From the NCBI RefSeq assembly GCF_001552735.1, contig NZ_BCRT01000015.1:62001-126000 (forward strand): DNA of 64,000 bases, in the 5' to 3' direction. Below the pieces are notes generated by a model. That model ran no database searches and had not been told where the DNA came from. It saw only the letters and a program-made list of their open reading frames with translations. Position numbers and translations under genes: made by a program. Source of the DNA: Sanguibacter suarezii NBRC 16159 (GTDB lineage: Bacteria; Actinomycetota; Actinomycetes; Actinomycetales; Cellulomonadaceae). Shown here one piece after another: positions 1 to 7,032 of the stretch (the first letter of the stretch is position 1; each line of letters begins with the position of its first letter).

Positions 1-847
1 GGTCCGGTGGGGCGCTCGACGTCGCGCCACGGGCCAGCTCGCGCTTGGTCAGGCGGTCCTCGAGGGAGTGGTAGGACTCCACGACGATCCGTCCGCCGAC
101 GGCGAGGGCGTCGACGGCCGCCGGGAGCGCCCTGGCCAGTACCTCCAGCTCACCGTTGACCTCGATGCGCAGCGCCTGGAACGTCCGCTTGGCCGGGTTG
201 CCCTGGCCCTTGCGGGTCGCTGCCGGGATGCACGCACGGACGAGGTCGACGAGGGCGGCTGACCGCTCCCAGGGAGTCGTCTGGCGACGCGCCACGATGG
301 ACCGGGCGATCTTGGAGGCGTAGCGCTCCTCGCCGTACTCCCGCAGGATCCGTGCCAGGTCACGCTCGTCGTAGGTGTTGAGGACCTGCGCCGCCGTCAG
401 CTCGGCGGTGGAGTCCATCCGCATGTCGAGCGGGGCGTCCTGAGCGTAGGAGAAGCCCCGCTCGGACTCGTCGATCTGCAGCGAGGAGACGCCCAGGTCC
501 ATGAGGATCCCCTGGGCAGACGGGATGCCGAGGTCTGCCAGGACCTCACCGATCTCGTCGTAGACGGCGTGGACCCCGGTGAACCGGTCGCCGAACTGCG
601 CCAGACGACGTCCGGCGAGGGCGAGGGCCTGAGGGTCACGGTCGATGCCGATCGCGCGCACCTCGGGGAACCGGCGCAGCACCTCCTCGGTGTGCCCACC
701 CATGCCCAGGGTGCAGTCCACATAGACCGCTCCGGGCGCCTCGAGGGCAGGGGCGAGGAGATCGACGCACCTCTCGAGGAGAACAGGAACATGACGGTCT
801 GCGGCATCACCGGACGGCTGCGTGCCGTCCTCGTCTGCTGGCGCCAT
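1..847 (-). CDS. rsmH: 16S rRNA (cytosine(1402)-N(4))-methyltransferase RsmH, 3' end cut by window edge
   Basis: Methylates N4 of C1402 of 16S rRNA in the ribosomal P site using S-adenosylmethionine. The 282 visible codons begin at an ATG at 847, seven bases after AGGAGG, and run off the left edge; given the usual 310-330 residue length, about 40 C-terminal residues are missing. Residues 42-53 carry the SAM-binding motif ([12 protein letters not shown]), followed further on by the family signatures [11 protein letters not shown] and [11 protein letters not shown]. It lies 209 bases downstream of mraZ on the same strand, the standard head of the dcw division and cell-wall cluster, whose remaining genes should continue left of position 1. 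It is probably co-transcribed with mraZ and so subject to MraZ control. Confidence 0.96.
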   Translation of the reverse strand, partial: MAPADEDGTQPSGDAADRHVPVLLERCVDLLAPALEAPGAVYVDCTLGMGGHTEEVLRRFPEVRAIGIDRDPQALALAGRRLAQFGDRFTGVHAVYDEIGEVLADLGIPSAQGILMDLGVSSLQIDESERGFSYAQDAPLDMRMDSTAELTAAQVLNTYDERDLARILREYGEERYASKIARSIVARRQTTPWERSAALVDLVRACIPAATRKGQGNPAKRTFQALRIEVNGELEVLARALPAAVDALAVGGRIVVESYHSLEDRLTKRELARGATSSAPPD

Positions 848-1056
848 GCTTCGTCCTCCTGCTCTGCCGATGGTCGGTCCTCGGGAACCGCTCGTTGTCC
901 GGGTCTCACGCACTGTCTGCACTTCTGGTTCTGCTGGCACTGCGTCCAGGACGCCCGATCAGGTCTCCCTCCGCGACTTTCTGACACCGGGGAAGTGCGT
1001 CAGACCGAGCGGGAGGAGGCCTCATCGTGCGTACTGCGTAGTGCGTGCTGCACCTG

Positions 1057-1521
1057 CTAGAAGCGCAGGTTCGGCAGGACTTCCTCGGCGGTGTCGGCGT
1101 ATCCGGCTTCCTGCTCTGCCAGATAGGCGTCCCACGACGGGGCGTCCCAGATCTCCACGCGGGTACCGGCTCCGATCACCGCGACATCCCTGCCGAGCCC
1201 CGCGTACTCGCGGAGATTGGCCGGGATAGAGATCCGTCCCTGCTTGTCGGGCATCTCATCACTGGCTCCCGAGAGGAAGACACGCAGGTAGTCACGCGCC
1301 TGCTTGCTCGTCACGGGGGCCTGCCGGATCTGCTCGTACATGCGACGAAACTCGTCCATCGGCAACAAGAAGAGGCAGCGTTCCTGTCCCCGTGTCATCA
1401 CCAGGCCCGGCGCAAGCTGGGCCCGGAACTTCGCGGGGAGGATCAGTCGTCCCTTCTCGTCAAGACGAGGTGTGTAGGTCCCCAGGAGCAGGCTGGGCGA
1501 GCCGCCGAACAATTCGCTCAC
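1057..1521 (-). CDS. mraZ: Transcriptional regulator MraZ
   Basis: DNA-binding regulator of the dcw cluster and of its own promoter; family members form ring-shaped oligomers that bind short direct repeats. The 154-residue product has two SpoVT/AbrB-type repeats, the first around the DEKGR motif near residue 20 and the second around DKQGR near residue 91. I chose the GTG at 1521 because GGAAGG lies just before it; an upstream in-frame start would place the coding region over the phased repeat array at 1537-1572. rsmH follows on the same strand after a 209-base gap, which is longer than in many actinobacteria but contains no credible gene. Length (family about 143) and position leave little doubt about identity. 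Confidence 0.95.
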   Translation of the reverse strand: MSELFGGSPSLLLGTYTPRLDEKGRLILPAKFRAQLAPGLVMTRGQERCLFLLPMDEFRRMYEQIRQAPVTSKQARDYLRVFLSGASDEMPDKQGRISIPANLREYAGLGRDVAVIGAGTRVEIWDAPSWDAYLAEQEAGYADTAEEVLPNLRF

Positions 1522-1536
1522 GGCCCTTCCTTTCTG

Positions 1537-1572
1537 CTCCAGGTGGCTCCACGGTACTCCACTTCCCTCCAC
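1537..1572 (-). promoter_or_regulatory. Phased GTGGAG repeat array, probable MraZ operator
   Basis: On the minus strand, reading toward mraZ, GTGGAG occurs three times and TGGAG a fourth time. Their plus-strand complements begin at 1567, 1557, 1547 and 1537, so the period is exactly 10 bases. MraZ proteins are known to bind GTGG/TGGG-type direct repeats spaced by about one helical turn in front of mraZ. The array ends 16 bases upstream of the chosen GTG start. Autoregulation is inferred from motif and position. Confidence 0.75.
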
Positions 1573-1988
1573 TCCTCTCGAGCGAACACGAAAAATTCAC
1601 CCATGGACCATCAAAGATGCAGGTCACATGGGTGGAGAGAAGTGGAGGGAGTTGCGCCAGCCGGGGTGTCGAAGGGGCGCTGACACGCCCTCCAGGTCCG
1701 CCTCACCACGAATCCAGGGCAGGCACATCCCGACGAACGGCGCCAAACCGGCGCCTCGGCACTGCGGTGTGCGGACCGGTGGAGGGATGTGGATGGGACG
1801 GGTGGAGGGATCTGGACACCGGCGATCCGGACCTGCGCACCGACCGAGCCAGACGGCGACACAGACAGAAGGAGCCAGCTGCTCAGCAGCTGGCTCCTTC
1901 TCGAAAAAGCTCTTGATCTAGGGGAACATCTGAACGGAGATCGGATCTCGTCGACCGGATCGACGAGCGCTCATACCGGCGCAGCGGA
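1573..1988. other. 416-base intergenic region upstream of mraZ
   Basis: No credible gene; open frames here lack the high-G/C third-position signature. It holds two further GTGGA-type clusters in the opposite orientation to the mraZ array: GTGGAG at 1632 and 1642 (10-base period), and GTGGAG/GTGGAT at 1779 and 1789 followed by GTGGAG at 1802. A strong hairpin lies at 1867-1901. The region carries the mraZ promoter, which I could not place with confidence. Confidence 0.6.
1867..1901. terminator. Perfect hairpin, probable terminator of the DUF3040 gene
   Basis: Two perfectly complementary 17-base arms separated by a single C (arm begins AGAAGGAGCC), located 88 bases downstream of the DUF3040 stop codon on the minus strand. 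There is no T tract after it on that strand; actinobacterial terminators often lack one. Confidence 0.6.
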
Positions 1989-2393
1989 TCAGGCCCCGCG
2001 ACGGCGGTCCCACCGTGCCTCGAGACGCTCCATGAAGGAGCCGTGGCGCTTGGACTTGCCCTTCGAGGACTTGGCGACCTTGGCCGGGGTGACCCGACCA
2101 GACTCGGAGACTGTCCCTAGCGGCCCCACAGCACGCCGCTTGGGCGGCGTGAGGGCATAGGTGACGGCGGCGAACATGATGATGAATCCAAGGACCCCCA
2201 CCCAGGGCACCGACTGTGCCGCACCGAGCACCAGGGCGAGAAGACCGGCCACCAAGCCGAGGCCGGCGACGACATATCGCGCACCGGAGCGCGATGTCGT
2301 CGAGGTCAAGGTCGTGGCGAGCCGTGGATCGTCAGACGTGAGCTCTCGCTCCATCTGTTCCAGAACACGTTGCTCGTATTCGGACAGAGGCAT
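1989..2393 (-). CDS. DUF3040 membrane protein
   Basis: A 134-residue protein starting MPLSEYEQRVLEQMER, the characteristic N-terminus of DUF3040 proteins, found throughout Actinobacteria and often located near the mraZ/dcw cluster. Function is unknown. Two hydrophobic segments at about residues 39-58 and 62-80 predict an integral membrane hairpin. The amphipathic N-terminus and the Lys/Arg-rich tail (residues about 84-134) would lie on the same side, presumably cytoplasmic. I chose the ATG at 2393 because family proteins begin at MPLSE; the frame stays open upstream to 2492, but that extension is not family-like. The gene is transcribed toward mraZ and separated from it by the repeat-containing intergenic region. 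Confidence 0.88.
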   Translation of the reverse strand: MPLSEYEQRVLEQMERELTSDDPRLATTLTSTTSRSGARYVVAGLGLVAGLLALVLGAAQSVPWVGVLGFIIMFAAVTYALTPPKRRAVGPLGTVSESGRVTPAKVAKSSKGKSKRHGSFMERLEARWDRRRGA

Positions 2394-2474
2394 CGCTACC
2401 CCCGCACATTTCTTGAGGTGGACCTTGTCATACACCAGGATAGTTCGACATCCCAGAAGACGGTAGTCGTGCCC

Positions 2475-2509
2475 GCGCCCGTGACGGGACATGGTCGCGT
2501 CACGGGCGC
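2475..2509. terminator. Hairpin downstream of the transglycosylase-like gene
   Basis: Twelve-base perfect arms (GCGCCCGTGACG and its complement) around an 11-base loop, 67 bases beyond the stop at 2576 on the minus strand. A second, shorter hairpin (GCCGAGCC / GGCTCGGC, 2532-2556) sits between the stop and this one. No T tract follows either. Confidence 0.55.
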
Positions 2510-2575
2510 AGGCACCTCACCGGTCGAGCACGCCGAGCCGTCGGATCAGGCTCGGCGACCCGGGGACGGGCTCGC

Positions 2576-3451
2576 TCAGTACCAGTTCACAGCCACGCTG
2601 TGGTTCCAGGCGGCGCACGGCGTGCCGTAGGTCGACTTGATGTAGCCGAGCCCCCAGATGATCTGGGTGCGCGGGTTCGTCTGCCAGTCGGCGCCCGCAC
2701 TGGCCATCTTCTTGCCAGGGAGAGCCTGCGGGATGCCGTAGGCGCTCGACGTGGGGTTGTCGGCGTTCACGCGCCAGTTGGACTCCTTGGTCCACAGCTT
2801 GTCGAGGCAGGCGAACTGGTCCGAGCCCCAGCCATACATGCTGGCAGCCAGCTCTGCACCGAGGGCGCGGGCTGCGGCCGGGGTGCTCGCCGCGGCGGCA
2901 GCCTGAGCAGCGGCAGCCTCAGCAGCAGCGGCTTCCGCAGCAGCAGCCTCAGCAGCGGCAGCCTCAGCGGCAGCAGCTTCCGCGGCCGCAGCCTCAGCAG
3001 CGGCAGCCTCAGCGGCAGCGGCCTCAGCAGCAGCAGCCTCGGCAGCCGCGGCCTCAGCAGCGGCGGCAGCCTCTGCGGTCTGCTGGGCTGTCGTACGTGT
3101 CTGGTCGGTCAGTGCGACGACGTGGTCCAGGCTGAGTGCCTTGTAGTCGGCGAGCTGGGTGACGCTTGCCTCGAGAGCGGTCGTGTCGACCTTGGAGGCG
3201 GCGGTCGCGAGCACGTCGTTCGCGGACGTGATGGTGGCCTCTGCCTCTTGGTGAGCGGCGGCAACCTCGGCCTCCGAGGGCCCCGTGGCCTCCTCGACTG
3301 CGGTCTCGTCCTCCGCTTCCGACTGGTCGGTCGAGGCGGGCGAGATGAAGAGGAGGGCGACGAGGGCGGCGACACCGACGAGGCCAGCCACCATGAGGGT
3401 GATGATCTTCGTGACGTTACTGGTCGTTGCGGTAGTGAGATGACGCTGCAC
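2576..3451 (-). CDS. Secreted or membrane-anchored lytic-transglycosylase-like protein with (EAAAA)n stalk
   Basis: A 291-residue cell-wall protein. Residues 17-37 form a hydrophobic signal or anchor segment, residues about 45-125 are acidic and predicted helical, and residues 127-188 consist of EAAAAA, ten perfect EAAAA pentads and QAAAAA. The C-terminal domain (about 205-291) resembles small SLT/aggregation-promoting-factor-type transglycosylase domains: the LWTKESNW motif has the candidate catalytic Glu223, and Cys215 and Cys279 could form a disulphide. The likely role is peptidoglycan cleavage during growth or division; substrate specificity cannot be read from sequence. The GTG start has only a weak GGAA upstream. 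The gene is preceded by an unusually long, hairpin-rich leader, which suggests RNA-level control. Confidence 0.8.
   Translation of the reverse strand: MQRHLTTATTSNVTKIITLMVAGLVGVAALVALLFISPASTDQSEAEDETAVEEATGPSEAEVAAAHQEAEATITSANDVLATAASKVDTTALEASVTQLADYKALSLDHVVALTDQTRTTAQQTAEAAAAAEAAAAEAAAAEAAAAEAAAAEAAAAEAAAAEAAAAEAAAAEAAAAEAAAAQAAAAASTPAAARALGAELAASMYGWGSDQFACLDKLWTKESNWRVNADNPTSSAYGIPQALPGKKMASAGADWQTNPRTQIIWGLGYIKSTYGTPCAAWNHSVAVNWY
2888..3073 (-). repeat. In-frame alanine/glutamate repeat (EAAAA)n
   Basis: Ten perfect EAAAA pentads flanked by EAAAAA and QAAAAA inside the transglycosylase-like gene, with a 15-base DNA period. Alanine codons vary between copies (GCA, GCC, GCG, GCT), so the nucleotide repeat has decayed while the peptide repeat is exact. 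Such sequences form rigid helices. Confidence 0.9.
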
Positions 3452-3982
3452 AGAATTCCAATGCTTGTTCGGACCTGGCGCGGGCCGCTCTCAAGCGTGA
3501 CCGCAGCGGCGCACGACAGATACGTGCTCCGCACAGGCTGAGTCGGCACACGAGCGTGCCGGTCGGCCGGCGCGTGGTGGCATCCGTCGACGTGCGAGAA
3601 AGCCGCGCTGGCCACTGCCGGCGGCCTCGCGGGAGCGAGCCGGGGCAGGGCGGTCCACCGACGGGCGGCGGACGCTGGTCACCTTGGACATCAGGGCCGG
3701 TCGCGATCTGCGACGGACCTGAGCTGGTACCCACTCCGTGGTGGGACCTCGTCGCTCAGAGGCGACGTGCGGACGAGGTCGAGGTGCTCGACACCATCCT
3801 GTGTCTGTCCGAGGACAGCCCGACACAGAGCCAGCTGCTCGTCGTCGGGCCTGGTTGACGCTCGGACCGTCGCGGTCCTCATCGGTACCGCAACTCAAGG
3901 TGACATAAATATGCTACACGTCGTTATCACGAAGACAAGGGGTCTGCTCAGATCTCTGCGCCTGGCGCGACCGGGCCCTGGA
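3452..3982 (-). other. Long noncoding leader and upstream region of the transglycosylase-like gene
   Basis: 531 bases between dinB and the wall-hydrolase gene with no credible coding frame. A likely promoter is at 3911-3938 on the minus strand, giving a leader of about 450 bases. Within it I see stems at 3864-3878 (GGACCG/CGGTCC), 3799-3828 (two 6-bp helices with a 4-base bulge on one side) and 3745-3780 (9-bp outer helix plus a 5-bp inner one). This density of structure suggests a regulatory RNA, but I do not recognise a known riboswitch consensus. Confidence 0.5.
3911..3938 (-). promoter_or_regulatory. Candidate promoter of the transglycosylase-like gene
   Basis: Minus-strand TTGTCT (3938-3933), 16-base spacer, TAGCAT (3916-3911), in a locally A/T-rich stretch that stands out from its 70 % G+C surroundings. 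Located 460 bases before the GTG start. Confidence 0.45.
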
Positions 3983-5203
3983 TCAGCCCGCCGCAGCCGG
4001 CCCGATCGCCGAGCGACCGAAGCGGGACCTGACCTGGTCGATCGCAGCGTCAGCAAGTCGCTGCTGGTCCGTCTTGCCCTCGACCGCATCCTCGAGAGTG
4101 AGTTGCAGCACAGCACTCGACCGCCGCTCGAGCCCTTCCCCCCGCACACCCACGAGCCGGACCGGGAGGCCGCGCAGGTCGACAGAGGACATGAGCTCGC
4201 GGGCCACGAGGTAGATCTCGTGACCGCTGTCGGAGGGAGAGACCAGCGACCGCGACCGGGTCAGAGTCCGAAAGTCGCTCGTGCGCACCTTGACGCTCAC
4301 CGTCCGCGCGAGAACCTCCTGCGCCCGCAGACGATGACCGCACCGGTCCGCCAGCTCAAGAAGCTTCGACTCCACCAGGGACAGGTCGTAGACGTCCTTG
4401 GCAAAAGTGGTCTCCGCCCCGACGCTCTGTTCGGTGCGCGTCGGCTCGACCGGTCGCGGGTCACGACCCCATGCGAGGTCGTGCAGGTGGGCGCCTGCGG
4501 CCGCTCCGAGGATCTGGCGCAGCACGAGCGGGTCCGTGTCCGCGAGCTCGGCGACCGTGGTGATCCCCCACCGGGCGAGGTTCTCCTCCGTCTTGCCGCC
4601 GACTCCCCACAGGGCGCCGACCGGCAGCGTCCGCAGGAAGGGCACGGTCGCCTCCTTGGGCACGAGCATCATCCCGTCGGGCTTGGCGTGCGTCGAGGCG
4701 AGCTTGGCGACGAACTTCGATGACGCGACCCCCACCGAGCACGTGATGCCGATCTGGGTCTGGACGCGTTCCCGGATCTGCTGGGCGATCGCCGTCGACG
4801 AACCGAGCCGACGGCGAGCACCGCTGACGTCGAGGAATGCCTCGTCGACGCTGATCGGCTCGACGAGCGTGGTGACCTCGCGGAGGATCTCCATGAGCTG
4901 GGCAGAGGCGTCCCGGTACGCGGCATGGTCGGGCGGGATGTAGATCGCCTGCGGGCACAGGCGTCGAGCGGTGCTCACCGGCATGGCCGAGCGCACTCCG
5001 AAGGCGCGGGCCTCGTACGTCGCGGCGAGGACCACGGAGCGCTCCGCCCCGGCCACCACGACAGGACGCCCACGCAGGTGCGGACGCCGAGCGACCTCGA
5101 CCGAGGCGAAGAAGGCGTCCATGTCCACATGGAGGATGGAACAGTCGGAGTCTTCGGTCCCCCAGGACCTGTTGGCCTGGGGGGAGCGTGGACCTCGGCT
5201 CAT
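3983..5203 (-). CDS. dinB: DNA polymerase IV (Y-family translesion polymerase)
   Basis: Error-prone polymerase that extends past DNA lesions. The 406-residue product carries the Y-family palm motifs: D27 in HVDMDAFFASVE and D120/E121 in SVDEAFLD supply the three metal ligands, and F31/F32 occupy the steric-gate position that excludes ribonucleotides. Fingers, thumb (helix-hairpin-helix around residues 190-210) and little-finger regions follow at normal length. The ATG at 5203 overlaps the TGA of the upstream HEPN-domain gene (ATGA), indicating translational coupling; there is no independent ribosome site. Both genes follow a LexA box at 5974-5989, so this is an SOS operon. An open frame extends further upstream but reads in the wrong frame of the HEPN gene. 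Confidence 0.95.
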   Translation of the reverse strand: MSRGPRSPQANRSWGTEDSDCSILHVDMDAFFASVEVARRPHLRGRPVVVAGAERSVVLAATYEARAFGVRSAMPVSTARRLCPQAIYIPPDHAAYRDASAQLMEILREVTTLVEPISVDEAFLDVSGARRRLGSSTAIAQQIRERVQTQIGITCSVGVASSKFVAKLASTHAKPDGMMLVPKEATVPFLRTLPVGALWGVGGKTEENLARWGITTVAELADTDPLVLRQILGAAAGAHLHDLAWGRDPRPVEPTRTEQSVGAETTFAKDVYDLSLVESKLLELADRCGHRLRAQEVLARTVSVKVRTSDFRTLTRSRSLVSPSDSGHEIYLVARELMSSVDLRGLPVRLVGVRGEGLERRSSAVLQLTLEDAVEGKTDQQRLADAAIDQVRSRFGRSAIGPAAAG

Positions 5204-5949
5204 GACGCCCACGCCATGCCGGCCCTGGCGGAGCGCAGATCGGCGTAGGGGTCGATGCCGATCCGTCGGCACACCTCGTCCCTGAAGTCTTCGGTGGCGT
5301 TGACCCACGTGGTCGCGAGGGCGTCGTCGACGCTGTCGACCCCGGCGTCGAGGGAGGCTCGGATGGGGGCGCCGGTGGTGAAGAACGCCGCCCACGGGGC
5401 ACACTCAGGCACCGCGGCAGTCAGCCTGTCCCATGCGCTGCGCGGGCGGCCGCGAGGCGGCCGCGCTCCCGCGGCCGCCAGCAGTGCGCCGGCGAGACGC
5501 AACGCACCGAGGTGGGCGTGCAGGAACCGGTCCGCAGGGTCAGTGGCGAGCTGCGCGGCGACCAGCTCTGCGTCGCACCGCGCGACCAGCTCGACCGCCG
5601 CCGGGTCGACGGCTGCCGGGTCGACGGCTGCCGGGTCGACGGCTGCCGGGGTAGCGGCGGGCGCGTCAGTTGGAGCCGTGCCAGCACGAGCAGTGTCAAC
5701 GGCAGCAGCCTCGGCCGGCACGGAGCCGGGGCGAGAAGTGGCTGCGGCCGCACGCCGGTCGAGAACCGTGGAGGGCGGGGCTGGTCGATCGCACCCGCCC
5801 GGGGCAATGCCGTGGGCCGGGCGGGCGGACCGCGCGGCGTGGGCAGCGCGCCCATGACGCGCAGCGCCGACCGGGCGCGCAGGGGAAGCGGCCGTCGCGG
5901 TCGAACCCGCTGACACCACCGCGGTCGTCGTCGTCCCTGACCGATCCAT
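5200..5949 (-). CDS. SAV_6107-type HEPN domain-containing protein
   Basis: A 249-residue protein. The first 110 residues are low-complexity (Ala, Arg, Pro, Thr) and include a near-perfect PAAVD repeat encoded by a 15-base tandem repeat. The C-terminal part from about residue 120 resembles the SAV_6107 HEPN family that commonly sits beside dinB in actinobacteria. HEPN domains are helical and often RNases or nucleotidyltransferase partners, but I see no clear RxxxxH active motif, so activity is unproven. The ATG at 5949 is preceded by AGGAGG at good spacing. It is the first gene of the LexA-controlled operon and its stop overlaps dinB, so the two are made together after DNA damage. Confidence 0.82.
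   Translation of the reverse strand: MDRSGTTTTAVVSAGSTATAASPARPVGAARHGRAAHAARSARPAHGIAPGGCDRPAPPSTVLDRRAAAATSRPGSVPAEAAAVDTARAGTAPTDAPAATPAAVDPAAVDPAAVDPAAVELVARCDAELVAAQLATDPADRFLHAHLGALRLAGALLAAAGARPPRGRPRSAWDRLTAAVPECAPWAAFFTTGAPIRASLDAGVDSVDDALATTWVNATEDFRDEVCRRIGIDPYADLRSARAGMAWAS
5601..5650. repeat. 15-base tandem repeat inside the HEPN gene
   Basis: Three near-exact units of CGGGTCGACGGCTGC plus partial flanking units, encoding successive PAAVD pentapeptides. It keeps the reading frame and is a candidate for slippage-driven length variation between strains. Confidence 0.85.
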
Positions 5950-5969
5950 CCCGACCACCTCCTGTATCC

Positions 5970-5999
5970 ATTCTCGAACGGGCGTTCGACTCCTGTCAA
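5970..5999 (-). promoter_or_regulatory. Promoter of the HEPN-dinB operon
   Basis: Minus-strand TTGACA (5999-5994), 18-base spacer, GAGAAT (5975-5970). The spacer contains nearly the whole LexA palindrome, so bound repressor would block the polymerase. Confidence 0.75.
5974..5989. promoter_or_regulatory. LexA (SOS) box of the HEPN-dinB operon
   Basis: TCGAACGGGCGTTCGA, a match to the Gram-positive SOS box (CGAAC-N4-GTTCG) with both half-sites perfect and extended by one base. It lies between the -35 and -10 elements, 25 bases before the HEPN start codon. Confidence 0.9.
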
Positions 6000-6027
6000 G
6001 AGATCGAGCGGCGTCTACCCTTGCGTC

Positions 6028-6969
6028 ATGGCCCGTCGCTCTTCTCGTCACTCATCATCCACCGGACCACTGACAAAGAGGTCGGCGCAGCCCGCACTCC
6101 CCCAGGGACCGATCGAGACAGACTCAGGAATGGTCGAGCTCGTGCCCGACCGCGACGACCCACGAGCCCTCACGGTCATGATCAACGGCGTCCCCAGCTC
6201 GTTCATCGACCTCGACGACCCGCGCAACGTGGGCTTCGAGTACATGGACATCATGTGCGCGGTCCTGGACCACACCCGGACCGGGGCCCTCGACGTCGTC
6301 CATCTCGGGGCCGCCGGCTGCGCGATGGCGCGATCCATCGACGCCACCCGCCCCGGGTCACGCCAGATCGGCATCGACATCGATGCCCGGCTCATCGACC
6401 TGGCCCGGACGTGGTTCGACCTGCCGCGCTCACCCCGGCTGCGACTGCGGGCCGGGGATGCTCGCGCCCAGCTGGCGACGCTGGCCACGGCGAGCGCCGA
6501 CGTCGTCATCCGGGACGTCTTCGCCGGGGACACCACACCCGCGCACCTGCTGACGCAGGAGTTCGTCGCGGACGTGCTGCGGGTCCTGCGCCCCGGTGGG
6601 ATCTACCTCGTCAACTGCGCCGACCGTCCTCCGCTGGACGGAGCACGCGCCGAGGTCGCCACGTTGCGGGCAGCCCTCGAGGCGGCGCGCCCCCCGGTGG
6701 AGGATGTCACGATCCCCGGTGAGGTCGGGATCATCTCAGAACCGGCGCTGCTCAAGTCCCGTCGCTACGGCAACCTCGTGCTCGTGCTCGTCGCTGCGTC
6801 GTCGGGCACCGACGCGCAGCAGCCAGGGCCCGACGGCGTGCTCGGCTCGGCGGGCCTGGCGCGCGCACTGCGCACCCTGGCCGTGCCGGCGCAGATCTTG
6901 CACACCGAGGCCGAGACGGCGAAGTTCGCCGGCCAGGCCCGGGTGTTCCATGACGCCGTGACGCCGTAG
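6028..6969 (+). CDS. Spermidine-synthase-like SAM-binding protein
   Basis: A 313-residue protein related to the stand-alone polyamine-synthase-type methyltransferase fold. The nucleotide-binding loop VHLGAAGCAMARSI (about residue 91) is followed by the acidic GIDID strand and by VIRDVFAGD, where family members hold substrate-binding acidic residues. Conserved Tyr and Asp positions of true spermidine synthases are not all evident, so the aminopropyl transfer reaction is uncertain; an uncharacterised methyltransferase or thermospermine-like role is possible. TACCCT at 6016-6021 lies six bases before the ATG and there is no ribosome site, so the transcript is probably leaderless. It diverges from the SOS-controlled HEPN-dinB operon across a 78-base gap. 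Confidence 0.75.
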   Translation: MARRSSRHSSSTGPLTKRSAQPALPQGPIETDSGMVELVPDRDDPRALTVMINGVPSSFIDLDDPRNVGFEYMDIMCAVLDHTRTGALDVVHLGAAGCAMARSIDATRPGSRQIGIDIDARLIDLARTWFDLPRSPRLRLRAGDARAQLATLATASADVVIRDVFAGDTTPAHLLTQEFVADVLRVLRPGGIYLVNCADRPPLDGARAEVATLRAALEAARPPVEDVTIPGEVGIISEPALLKSRRYGNLVLVLVAASSGTDAQQPGPDGVLGSAGLARALRTLAVPAQILHTEAETAKFAGQARVFHDAVTP

Positions 6970-7032
6970 CTGCCGGGGCGGCGGCCGCGGCGTCCGTGGC
7001 GAGGCCACGCCCGCCAGGCTGCGAGCGCCGGG

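Noticed and set aside
3491-3898. A 135-residue open frame upstream of the transglycosylase-like gene
   Set aside because: Arg/Pro/Ala-rich random-looking translation without third-position bias or ribosome site; better explained as leader RNA.
3452-3900. A c-di-AMP (ydaO) riboswitch before the wall hydrolase
   Set aside because: The location fits, but I could not find the conserved core sequence by eye, so only a structured leader is reported.
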